Part shown: positions 36,173 to 47,711 of the stretch, piece after piece | Layout of the letters: every line of letters begins with the position of its first letter | Position numbering within the stretch: the first letter of the stretch is position 1 | Position numbers and translations under genes: made by a program | The notes under the pieces: generated by a model | What the model saw: the letters and a program-made list of their open reading frames with translations, nothing else | What the model was told of the DNA's origin: nothing | Databases searched by the model: none | Assembly (NCBI GenBank): GCA_037576195.1 | Contig: JAQZDE010000039.1 | Coordinates: 62,001 to 126,000, forward strand | From: Phytoseiulus persimilis | Taxonomy: Eukaryota; Arthropoda; Arachnida; Mesostigmata; Phytoseiidae | Length of the DNA: 64,000 nt | Direction of reading: 5' to 3'

Positions 36173-39049
36173 CTAATTCTTCTCTTCCTCCTTCTTGCTA
36201 CTACTATCGTCGCCAGCGCCACTGCTTGACGACCCAGACGTGGATCTTTCGGCGGCCATCTTCTTGTAGGCTGCCTCAAACAACTTCAACGACTGTTGCT
36301 GCAACTCCTGGGTCGCTTCGGTGATGGCCTCGCCGCTAACTTCGTCCTTCTTTGCGAGCATTTCGCGAACCACGCCAATCTTCTCCTTCAGCTGCTGGCA
36401 CTCGTCAGCCGGGAGCTGATCTTTGAATTCCTCCATCTTTGCTTCTGTTTCATGGACAATGCCTTCGGCCTTGTTGACGGCCTCGACAACCTCTTTCTTC
36501 TTCTTGTCTTCCTCGGCGAAGCGTTCGGCATTCTTGATCATGTTCTCGATTTCGTCTTTCGATAGACCTCCGCTTGACTGGATTACGATCTGCTGTTCTT
36601 TACCAGTTCCCTTGTCGCGCGCAGACACGTGAACGATTCCGTTCGCATCGATGTCGAAGGTGACTTCGATCTGAGGCACCCCCCGAGGTGCAGGTGGGAT
36701 TCCAACCAACGAGAATTCGCCGAGAACTTTATTGTGCTCCGCCATCTCTCGCTCTCCTTGACAAACCTTGATTTGAACCTGGGTCTGACCATCGGCCGCG
36801 GTGGAGAAGACTTGGCTCTTTTTGGTTGGGATAGTGGTGTTCCGCTGGATCAGCTTGGTCATCACACCTCCAAGGGTCTCGATACCCAACGAGAGTGGTG
36901 TCACGTCCAGGAGAAGAACGTCGGTGACGTCACCGGCGAGGACACCTCCTTGAATAGCTGCACCCACTGCTACGGCTTCGTCGGGGTTGACGGCCTTAGA
37001 GGGCTGTTTCCCGAAAATCTCCTGAACGGTCTCCTGAACCTTCGGCATCCTGCTCATGCCTCCCACGAGGATGACATCTCCAACATCAGATTTCTTCACT
37101 TCGGCATCCTGCATCGCCTTGTTGCACGGACCGACAGTTCGCTTGATCAGGTCACCAACAAGAGTCTCGAATTTGGACCGACTCAATTTCAAGTTCATGT
37201 GCTTTGGTCCAGAAGAATCCATGGTGAGGTACGGGAGGTTGATATCAGTCTGCACAGCGGACGAAAGCTCAATTTTAGCTTTCTCCGCAGCCTCCTTCAA
37301 CCGCTGCATGGCCATGGGGTCTTTGGTGACATCGACTCCTTGATCGCGTTTGAACTCCGTCGCCAAGAATGTCACGAGAGTGTTGTCGAAATCTTCGCCG
37401 CCAAGGAACGTGTCACCGTTGGTGGACTTCACTTCGAAAACTCCTTTCTGAATTTCAAGAATGGAAATATCGAAGGTACCGCCTCCCAGATCGTAAACGG
37501 CGATGACCTTATCATCCGTCTTGTCCATGCCATACGCGAGAGCTGCCGCTGTGGGCTCGTTGATAACACGAAGGACGTTCAAGCCCGAAATCTGACCGGC
37601 ATCCTGTCGAGAGGAATGATTCAAAGGTTAGCGTCAAAATTGAACAATCGGTCCGCCGATTTTGCGATCGGAGTTCGCGAGAAGACCTCCCTTGGATACG
37701 GAATCAAGTGCCGTATACTAGCCTTGGTAGCTTGTCGCTGGGAATCGTTGAAGTAGGCCGGCACGGTAACGACGGCGTTCTTCACGGGAGTGCCCATATA
37801 ACTTTCAGCAGTCTCTTTCATTTTCATGAGAACGAAGGCTCCGATTTGCGAAGGCGAGTACATTTTCCCCTGGGCCTCGACCCATGCATCACCGTTGCTG
37901 GCCTGCACGATCTTGTAGGACGATGTTTTCATATCCTTCTTGACTTCGGCATCACTGAACTTACGTCCGATGAGACGTTTGGTAGCTGACAGTGTGTTTT
38001 GGGCGTTTGTGACTGCTTGACGTTTGGCTGGCATGCCGACCAAACGCTCCCCGTCGCGGGTGAAGGCGACGACCGATGGGGTTGTTCGAGAACCTTCAGC
38101 GTTCTCAATGACCTTCAAAGGATGAATAAACCCACTGTTAGATCCATCATTCCGAATTCCTCCTTCCTGAAGAAGATATCACATTCATTTTGACTGACAT
38201 AGTATCCATTCCAATAAGGGATCGACGCATTACTTTTGGTTGTTTGCCTTCCATGATGGCGACGCAAGAGTTGGTTGTCCCCAAATCGATTCCTATGACT
38301 GCTCCCTTGACCTGGGAATCAGATTTGAATCTCATCCCGCTACCGGCCATGCGGTAGGCTGCAGGTAGTCCTTGGAGTCCCATTCCTGAAAATCCGAATC
38401 GATCTCAGCATCGGGACGAAAATTCAGGATTTAGCCGGTGAATTCTCAAGTTTGCGAGATCAGCTTTCTTCAATCCATGGAACGTTCACGCGGTTGTAAG
38501 TGACATTCGAATAATGGTCTCCGTAGCTCTCGCGGGTCCCTGAGGAGCACGTGTGCTTTCATTGGATGCACCCGGAGAGGCCCATGGAATATACGAGAAT
38601 TTCGAGCTCAATCATGAAAGTTCTCCATACAGATCCTTCGGACTGGCACTGATAGCGATTCCACACTGGAGAACAACCACCGAGCTGTGCCGACGTTCAT
38701 GTCGTACCAAATCGTACTAATTCGACGATTTCGACTGTCGGCGTCTCCGCGCGATCTTCAGCGTGTGGATCGAACAGCCGCGGAACAATGCAATAACTCG
38801 ACAGCACGAGCGAATATGTCGATCATCGCGGGACCGTTTTCCCAGCTTGAGGAATCCTGATCCTCGATCAATGAAGCCACTTTTGTGCCCGCTCTCCGGG
38901 TTAGAGGTTGTATGACGCAACTCCGCGCACCGGTCATTCGAGAACCTACGATCGTCAAAGAGAGCTGACGCATAATTCTTACCTTTGCTACCGATTGAGT
39001 GCCCGGCAGTGGAACCGAGATGGCTCAGAATACTTCCAGCGCGCAACAT
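36173..39049 (-). CDS. Hsc70-5: Mitochondrial Hsp70 (mortalin / Hsc70-5 / HSPA9)
   Basis: Role known for the family: matrix Hsp70 that drives protein import and folding with Tim44 and a GrpE partner. Coding exons: 39049-38983, 38385-38234, 38112-37723, 37603-36173, all in phase, 679 aa. The first exon encodes a basic, Ser-rich mitochondrial presequence ([12 protein letters not shown]); RFKS before the ATPase domain looks like the cleavage region. The nucleotide-binding domain has [10 protein letters not shown] (about 54-63), [18 protein letters not shown] and DLGGGTFD. The substrate domain has [17 protein letters not shown], and the C-terminus is a helical lid with a Ser-rich acidic tail. The third intron begins with GC, not GT (AAG|GCTAGT ... 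CAG), because the conserved ATK-DAG junction allows no other cut. The start is the first Met of the presequence exon. Confidence 0.97.
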
Positions 39050-39179
39050 TTTGGAGTCCAAGTATCGGTTTGCAGAACTGTACGAGACGAGCCGTTAACG
39101 AATAGCGCACACCACACGTGCCGTGCGATCTGTAATGATCCCGATGCTGCTTCAATGGCGGAAGATCGAGTCTCGGCAT

Positions 39180-39189
39180 AGAAGCTTCT
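39180..39189 (-). promoter_or_regulatory. Heat-shock-element-like dimer upstream of Hsc70-5
   Basis: AGAAGCTTCT fits nGAAnnTTCn, the core of an HSF site, about 135 bases upstream of the Hsc70-5 start codon. Only two pentamers are present, so binding is doubtful. Confidence 0.25.
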
Positions 39190-42100
39190 CTGAGCCGCAA
39201 CTGGCAGTCATGAAGCGAAACTCACGGTCGGTTACAAGTCAGCTCCACATGTTCCACCGCATCACAGGAACGCTGTGCTTACCTTTCTTCAATTTTTTCC
39301 CAAACCGAGGTTCCGGGGTCCAGATTGAATCGATCTCGGTTACTAACATTCAGGAAAGAAAAGACAATGCGTCTAGCGCTGTAAAGATTGGGTTCCGCGT
39401 CATATAGCTGAGTTTGAGGCGTTCGAGCGCTTCTCTCGACTTCTCCCAGTGATGTTCAAGGATGCTCTGCCCGATTTCGTTCCATCTGCCAACTGAAGTC
39501 CTAGTCATCACGGTTCGAATCCAAGTCTGGTCAAACTGCACCGCCTTTCCCCCTGTGGGTTCTACTTGAGCAAGTCGTATGTCGATCTCTCGGGCGGACT
39601 CGGGATGTCAGCACATCCCGAACAGCTCTTGAGCGCAGGGTGCCAGCTCAAGCAGTTCTCGAACACCGGCGACGTTGGGTCCGCCGTCAGGATGCCTATA
39701 ACCAAGGAGGAGGGAATAGCATGCGCCACGGTGACAACCCTCCGCTGGCGAAGCTTCGGTGGAGGGTGAACACTCAGCATGCGTCTGGTGAGAGCTGCAC
39801 AATGAGATTCTGCTTGCTCGCGAGTCAGTTCGAAGATAACGCTCAATGACGACGTAGTCTCGGTGGGCCAATATCCCGCTGGAGATCAGATGCTTCTGAC
39901 TCGCTCCGACACGCCTTGGGTTCTGGTAGGCCTCCAGAGACCGAAAATCTTCCCCCTCCCGAGTCATTAGAATGCTGAGCTGAAACTTGGTCAAGTTGGA
40001 GAGCTATCATAGCATATGCGGTCGAGGAACTAGTGGCCCGCTTTGACGGAGTGCGAAAGAACGGTTATCAAGCTCAAGTGCTGAGGGAGATCAGGCTTCT
40101 CTTGAGCGAATAACGAACTCCACTGCATTACCGAGATGATGACGGACCTCGACTTTCGCCAGTAGCGATGTCAGCCGCGATCCGGCTCACCGCCGGTCAT
40201 CGATGAGAAGTGCTCAGATTCGAACACAGTTAACTGAGCACCCATTATGAGGCCGGCGAGACTTCAGCCCCCACCGGAAAGATAATATCGGTGCTGACGG
40301 AAATGGGGTCACAGAACGGAGGCTCGGTGTTGTGAAAGTTCCATGAGAGTTCTCTATGAGGGAAGACTTCCAGTCCCTCCTAGAAAACCTATTTCTTCCC
40401 TAGAATATCTCATAAGAACCTATTTCCGTTTTCGAGTCCTGGTTAAGCCCCTGGTTTGGAAATAGGGTTGTGCGGGTGAAACCTCTCTCTACCCCCCCCC
40501 CCCCATATCGGAAAGTTCCTGTTCAATCATATGGATTCTCAGGCTAGCAGGAGAGGTTATTTCAGCATTTTCCGATCATCTAGGGTAGCTGGTTGGACCT
40601 TGGATCTACGTGCAGTCCGTCACGTTGACGTTACGAGTGACAGAGTGCTGCCCAATCATTTCCTACGAGCAGTAGTAGGAGGTCCGGTGGGACCCCCGAT
40701 CGCCCCCCCTCTTACAGGCCACTGAATGATAAGGTTTCCGATTCCTACAGGGCACCTATTGAATCATACTTCCAGGATGTTTGACAAGTCTCTGTAACCG
40801 TCGAAAAAGGATTTCCATGCTTTCCCTTCCTTATATGGTGAAAAAAAAACCATTAAATATAGTTTCTCTAGTGTAATAAGTAAGGCGTGGGAAGCTCTGA
40901 ACGCAATGCACAATTTATTAACCTCCGAGCTCACGGGTGTTGGATCACTCAGTCCGCTAAACGGATGTCGCGACGTCTTCCCGAGGCCACGCGCGAACGT
41001 TTCCAGATCGAAATTCCCGTGATCGCTCTCGGTTGGGATTTATCATCGATCATCCGGGGCCAGATATTCCTTGGGGATACTTGATAGGGATGCGCGCTAC
41101 TGACACGGACACGGCTGTCGCACGGAACCGATGCCGTTCTCGAGAAACCTGTCTAAGACTAAACATTCTGACTCAGTCAGGGGCGTGAACTTCCGATTGG
41201 TTGTGCGGATTCGATTCATATCTGGTACCGATTCGGAGCCAACGTCTAGGGGACAGTCCTGGATCAAATGTCTTGAATCCTCCATCCATCCAATGTGGTA
41301 TATCTGAATGGACCTGATGGCTGACCTCGCTGAACCGAACACAAGAGATGAATGAGGTCATGCAGTGAGGATTGTGCGTATCGATCAGTTGTGCGCGAAG
41401 TTCGATCCCCGTCATCCATCAATGGTTTCCCCCATGGGCTCTGATGCTTCCTTCTGTTCCAATGAACGGCCTCGCTGAAGCTCCGAAAAATCAAGAAACA
41501 GCTGATGCCTTTCTCCGATCCTATCCCGCCTAGAACAAAGATCAGAGTCATCATTCGATTCACTTCCCCATGGATCGATCTGATTTCCGAGACTCCATTT
41601 CGCCCGTAGTTAATCAGCGGGTCTTCATTGAACTGTGTACATTCTCTCCTCCCCTCCAAACCGGATCGAAACAATACTTTCGCTATTCGAGAAGAACGCC
41701 GTCCCTTACGTTGCAATCAAGTTCATGCTTGGAGAAATCGTGTCAAGCTTCTATGTTTTCATGACCTCAGCATTGACCGTGAGGGCCGCATAGCGTCAAC
41801 AACTCCTCTAGCGAGGAAAAGTCAACCCATACTTGCAATATAGAGCCTTCCGCTGATTATTATCGATCTTTAGGGGCACCAGTGCATTTAAGATTGAGGA
41901 GGATAAAGTTGGACCTCACGATGCGCTTTTCTTGTGATCCTCGGCAATGAGCAACGAATTCGAAATTGGCGCCATTACGAAACAAACAGAAACCACCACC
42001 GCCGAGAGCTTCGACCAACCGGACCCTAACTTGTATATTGGGAGTCCGAGTGAAACAAACTCTTACATTATGAATATGAACGTGTATACTTATCGCTCAC

Positions 42101-43051
42101 CATTATTGCACCGCTATACCCAATAGAGCCTCAGCTCGTGGTGCCGCCGTGGCTTGTTCGGGAGTGTGAAGACCGATGGGCTCTAGTTCCAGCCGACCTC
42201 AGTCAAGATGCTCCTCTTGCAGCATCACTGAAAGCCTAGGTGACCAGTGATTCTTTTTGAATTATCTCATCAGGAGTTCAGCTCCGGGACTTCCGTAAGT
42301 TCTCTCCGAAGAGCGTTTCATAATATAACGTCGAGTTTGCTTGTCCAGAGTCTCGGCCTACAACTCTGGGGTTAGTGACCCTACTGTCAAACGTGTGTGA
42401 CTGCTGCGGAAAAATCTCCGAAACTGGGAATTTCTGAAGCGAGATAGAAGAGAAACACTCGCTCCTGTATCAGGCTCCGACAGCCGAGCGTTCGAAAGTA
42501 GAATCTCTTGACTTGCACATGTTGCTCCTCCATGGAAGCTGTTAACGGTGGATATCTCAGTGTGGATGCCGGGCGAACGGAAGTTACGCCGTAGGGATCC
42601 TAGTTCTTCGTCGTCGTTCAGGTCGGAGGGAGCGCCGATATGATCGTGATTCCGGAACCTGTCCTGCATTCTGACTGGTGTTTGACCACGCGGAATGATC
42701 TGCTGAATATGTCATATATATGGGGAGAATCACAAACTGCCCAATTCTGGCATCGAGGCGCGTTGTGGTCCACGCGAGCATGCCGACTGGGTTTCTGGCG
42801 CAAATGTCCTGCCGACCGGTACCGAGCTATCAACAGCCTGACGCAGATCTAAAGCTATAGAAAGCTTCTGTCAGAAGCGCTTTCTAAGAACCGTCCCGAG
42901 GGTAAATCACGGTCCAAAGAAGAACGAGCTGTCTTCTAGTCGAGACCGACGGATGGTGGTGCTAACAGGCGTTGATGCATAGTTACTCTTGCTCTCTCTG
43001 GGTTCCGTTTACGCACTGTTTTCTGTGTGTCTGAGCGTGTTTTCGTCGCAG
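39190..43051. other. Intergenic region, no gene recognised
   Basis: Contains a run of 13 C at 40492-40504, a short direct repeat AACCTATTTC near 40388 and 40419, and an imperfect hairpin at about 42858-42887 (AGAAAGC paired with GCTTTCT). Open frames such as 39608-39994 minus and 41264-41716 minus match no family. An acceptor-like TTTTCGTCGCAG at 43040-43051 suggests that a 5' untranslated exon of the next gene lies here. Confidence 0.45.
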
Positions 43052-43079
43052 GTTCTCCGTGTTCTTCGAGTGTATCGAC

Positions 43080-46000
43080 ATGGATGAGTCCCCGCGAGCT
43101 GAATCGGTGGACGATATTTATTTCGGTTTGGAGAAAAACAGTGTTCCAAGCCAAGACACTTCATCTCTAGAGAATAATTCCTCTTCCCATCAGAACAGTC
43201 AGGAATCGGAGAATGAAGACGATGACGCGCTTGTGATCGACGCCCAGGTGAGTTCTAGACTAACGTTGGAAGCTGATTCGAAAGAGTGTTATGGAGCCGC
43301 TCCCCTCCCTGGACCCGTTCTCCCCCTGACATCAACTTTCTCGTTTTGTGTTTCGATTTTGATCAACAATTCGTCATCTATTTATGTGACGCGAACGAAG
43401 CTGGTGTGTCCTCTCTCCGGCGTCGTATGTATCCACACATGGAGTGGGACCTATCCATGCGTGATTTCGCTACTCAGCCAGGCTATCTTCGACCATGACC
43501 TCTGGTACGTTTCAGGATGATGCCACCGAAGTCCCGTTTGCGGAACCGAAGACGCAAGACACTCCTGTGAAGTCCTCCCAGGACGATGCGTTCGACGCGT
43601 TCGAAACGGGCGAGTGGCGTCTTCCGGCCTCTGCGTCAACTGGAGCCCTGAGTGAATCTCTCGATCGTATCAGAGATTTGGCCACTGCGGTCGTGAAGGG
43701 AAATCAGGAAGCTAAGGGTAAGGTCCGATGAATTTCCGACAGTGTCTGTCGGTTGGATCAGGTCTGGATTGGAGCACACAGAGAATCGTCGATGGTCACC
43801 TTCAATTCCACGTTCTCCAGCTCAGGGATAATCCTCTCCTGTTTCCACCCCCTTCTTCCTAGTTCCTATGTCTGATGAGAAAGTTCGTCATTTTCCAGAA
43901 GCCAGATCGGAACTAGAGGCTCGGGAAGTCGAAGACAAAAGTCAGCACTCGCTGGACGAGCCGACTGACAATGAGAAGTCGAACGACAAAACGCTCGACC
44001 AGGAAGATCAATCGGAAGATTCGTCACTGGCGGTAGTTGTCGAAGGGGACAGCGAAGGCGACGATGATCTCAATCAGCAACTACTTGAAGAGCAGCTCGT
44101 CAAGGAGAAATCTCCTCCGAAAGAGCCCGAGAAACCTTTCAAGAGGGAAGAAGAGGCTCTGAACGCTCTGAACAATGTTCTCGATACATTGTGCAAGAGC
44201 AAGATGAAATCCAAGGACGAAGACCGCGACGACGGAAGCAACACAGATCAAGGAAGAGCGGAGGACGACAACCGAAAATCTAGCAAGGATCTCTATGACA
44301 ACCTCGAGGACTTTTCCAGTGGCGAAAGCTCTCTGCCAAACGAAGATGAATCTGACAGTGATGCTTTGGAGGGAATCCTCGAAGCCGCCTCGGAGGTCAG
44401 CTCGAGCGAGGACGAAATGCTCAAGCGGACGGAAACAGCCGGAACCGCCGGCAACGATGAGGTTGGTAGTTAAACTCTCGCATTCAACGCGCTACCTATT
44501 CAGAATCTGTTCCGGGATCCATTTGAAGGGAACTCCACGGTCTGTGTGAGAAGCGCGCTTGAGTCCACCTAACTGGTGATTGATCTAATGCTTTACTCAT
44601 CCAACACAGAATGCCACGAAAGAAGGGAAAGCGGATGATCAACGAAATCCGGAGCACAACAAGAGTAAGGAACCGGCTGTCAAAAGTGCGCCTGACGGTG
44701 TGAAAACCAACGGCGCCACTTCCTTCAAACTCAAACGGAAAACTGGTTTGGAAGAGGGCGAGCTCTCCGAGAGCAACTCAAACGGTTCCCATGTCTCCCG
44801 GAGGCTCCGAGATCTGAAACGGCGGAAGCGGCGGACGAGAAGTCAGCGGAACCCGTTGGCCCCTCTGCGTTCGAGGTCTGTCAGTCCATTGTCAGTGAGA
44901 TTCAGCGGGGACTCTTCGAGTGATGACAGCCCGATGAAAGCTCCTCTCGTACTGGACAGAACAGCGGTTCGGAAGGTTGTTCTCAGTCCGTCACCATTGA
45001 GGGATGAGGCTAATAACGCTACCAACAACGCGTCGACTTGGAAGAAACTGAACTCGAGTACGAAGAACAGAAACTACAGACAAGCGGGCAACGAGATCAC
45101 GGCGACAAACCACCTACAAACCACGCTGACGGTTGTGGCGACTGCGAACAAGAAGGTAAAGGTGTGTGTTGCTCTTCATCTCTCCATGACGTTAATACGA
45201 TCCTCTCTCGGTCTTGCAAAACTAATCGAAAGAACTCCACAGACGCGGCGCCCCGACAGGGAAGTGTATCAAGTGAGGAAGCGACGGAGTCGGTCTCCAC
45301 GTGGGAGGAGCCGATCCCCAGTCACACGATCGCCTGTTCGGCGGAGTCGAACGCCCAGAAGAAGTTTGTCTTCGCGGAGTAAGTCTCCAAAGCGGAGCCG
45401 ATCGCCGAATGGCCGGAGTCGTTCCATCGGGCAGGCTCGACCCAAAGGTCGGAGTCGTTCCCCCAAAAGAGGAGCTCGTCTCTCTCCAGGACGTAGCCAT
45501 TCCCCAGTGTCAAAGACCAAGCGACGATCCACCTCGAAGTCGAAACGCCGGAAGCGTTCGATCAGCCCGACGCCGCGGAGTCCTAAACGACGCGCGCGGT
45601 CGCGATCGCCACGGTCTCCCTTGGAGAAACGCAAGAAGTCCAAACAGAGGAAACAGAGGACGGCCGAAAAGCGTTCCAAGAAGAAGAAGAAATCCAAGAG
45701 TCACAAAAAGACGAAAGCCGTCGAAAGGAGCCGTAGCCGCTCCTCGTCACGGAGCCCGAGGGATCCGAAGAAGGTGTCAGAGAAGAAACGGAAGTCCAAC
45801 AGTGGAAGTTGGTCAAGATCCAGATCCAGAAGTATTCACATCTCAGATGGAGAATCGGTCGTCGCGTCACCCAGAGACAACCTTAAACACGCGCCTCCTC
45901 CACCGCCGCCGAAGCGACGCAAGAAGAAGACCCAGCACAAGAAGGCTGCGAAAGATCAAGGAGAACGTGTCGTTATCGATCTCAGTCAGGATACGAGTCC

Positions 46001-47711
46001 TGAGCGCGAGATTTCTTCGGACCTCAAACAGGACCCGAAGCAGAACAACAAAGAGGGTGAGTCCCAGCATTGGTTACGTGGAGCAACCATCCTTCAAGCT
46101 CGTGTAATCGAAACTAACTCCGCCTTTCTGTCTCGACAGATTCTTCGAATGTTGGGAAAATGTTCAAGACTAGCAAGTCAATTTCGGAGAAGGGCGACAA
46201 CCTGGTGATCAGTGTCAATTATAAGAAGAAAGCTCTCCAAAACATATTCGGGGACGAAACGTCGGATGAGGAGGTGGACCCTCTGCAACAGAAGAAAGAC
46301 GTTCGGAACGATAAGCCTCCCGAGAAACCTGACAGAACAAGCCCGGTCAAGAAGAGCCCTGCTCCGAAAGGGCCTCAGACACCGCCCGATAGCAGGAACC
46401 AAGACGAATACGACCCCTGTGAGCCGCTTGGAGATTCTCCATCAAGCACGCCAACGAATGACGAGCCTGATCAGGTCAGAATATCAAATTCACCCGAAAA
46501 AGATTCTCCGGTCGCGGTGACATCATCTCAGGGTAAACCCACGGTCGCCGTTCTCCCCATCGTCGATAACAAATCGCCAAAAATCCGAGACAAACGGAAA
46601 GTCTCACCGAAGGCTCCACCAGCTCCTCCCCTACCGCCTCCACCGAGCAAAGAGAAGCCGCCCTCCCCGCCACCCAAACTAGCACCTCCTCCCGTGCCAT
46701 CGTTCTTGTTCAATCAACCTCCGACGGTCCAGCCGCAATACATCGTCATGAATCCATTCTTGGTCAATCCGTACATGATGCCGATGCAAGCCGCGGCTGC
46801 CCCGCTCGTGACCTCGTCAGCGGCTTCAATGTCGCAAGTGTCTCTATCGTCGACAATAACGACGACGGCTCCGATGACGACGACGGCAACGGTCTCTTCT
46901 CGAGAATCTCATGCGACCGGCCCTGTAGAAGGGAGCCCGTATTCTCCTGGCGATAGTCCGCTGTTCAACGATCCAATAACGCCACCTACGCCGCTTAGCG
47001 CTGAGGACAACGGCGAAGGGTCCTCAAAGCCAGGAGGCGTATTTGACCAAATCGCCGCCGGCGTCGTCAAACCAACCAAGAAGAGACAAAAGAAAAAACA
47101 GAAGGTGAATCTCGGACGTGTACGGTTCGGATCGACACAAGTTTCCCCGCCTCGCCCAGTTTCTGATCCGTTTCTGTCCTTCCAGGTCGTGGTCAAAACC
47201 GCTGGTCAGCTCGTTGCAGAGTCGAAGGACGGTGATGAGAGCAATAAGGAGCGCTATGTGAAAATGGACGAAGCCCAGATGAAAATCCTTGATGAACTGC
47301 CTTCATCAGCCGTTGAGATGCAGGTCAAGGAGAAGTATCTTCAGAAACTCCATCGTCAGGAGCGAGTTGTGGAGGAAGTGAAACTGGCATTGAAACCATT
47401 CTACAACAAGAAGCAGGTCAGCAAGGATGACTACAAGCTGATCATGAAGAAATGTGTGCCCAAGGTAAGGTCCCGATATATTTTGGTGACTTTTCCTTCG
47501 ACTTGATCCATGCTTCGATCGATCTTAACTCTCACACGTTTCTCTCACGAGCTCTCATTGCATACTTACTCCACAGATTTGTCATAACAAGAACGGTGAA
47601 ATTAATCCAGCCAAAATCAAGGCTCTCGTCGAGGGCTATGTCAAGCGATACCGACATCTGGGTAAGAAACACAAAGCCCAAACAACGGCGAGTGCGGCAT
47701 CTACTAGTTGA
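43080..47711 (+). CDS. SR-rich CTD-associated factor, SCAF1/PHRF1-type
   Basis: Family knowledge: SCAF1, SCAF11 and PHRF1 share an RS-rich body and a C-terminal domain that binds the phosphorylated tail of RNA polymerase II, linking transcription to RNA processing. In-phase exons: 43080-43247, 43516-43717, 43863-44461, 44610-45155, 45243-46056, 46140-47464, 47577-47711, about 1262 aa. The N-terminus is acidic and Ser-rich, followed by [16 protein letters not shown], a dense RS/KR-rich block (exon 5), [15 protein letters not shown], a polyproline stretch (about 930-965) and the C-terminal domain ([12 protein letters not shown] ... [20 protein letters not shown]). No RING or PHD finger is visible, which favours SCAF1 over PHRF1. 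The donor after exon 3 is weak (GTTGGT). Bases 47105-47185 look like a further 81-base intron read through by the open frame. Confidence 0.88.

Noticed and set aside
36629-37756. A 375-codon plus-strand open frame opposite mitochondrial Hsp70
   Set aside because: Long antisense frames are a known artefact of Hsp70 genes, sometimes misannotated as NAD-specific glutamate dehydrogenase. It has no splice logic, and the minus strand has clear family identity.
39505-39530. A perfect tRNA B-box match (GGTTCGAATCC)
   Set aside because: The flanking bases do not form a T-stem and no A box lies at the right distance.
40492-40504. A run of 13 C, considered as a structural or regulatory signal
   Set aside because: A simple homopolymer in intergenic DNA, prone to length error, with nothing around it to suggest function.
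44790-45160. Acidic open frames in the other two phases of SCAF1-type exon 4
   Set aside because: They contain stops at their edges (for example near 45005-45016) and lack splice sites, whereas frame 0 runs unbroken. A sequencing frameshift was considered but is not needed.
45301-46107. Long Arg/Ser/Pro-rich frames in other phases and on the minus strand over the RS block
   Set aside because: They are low-complexity shadows of the RS-repeat coding frame.
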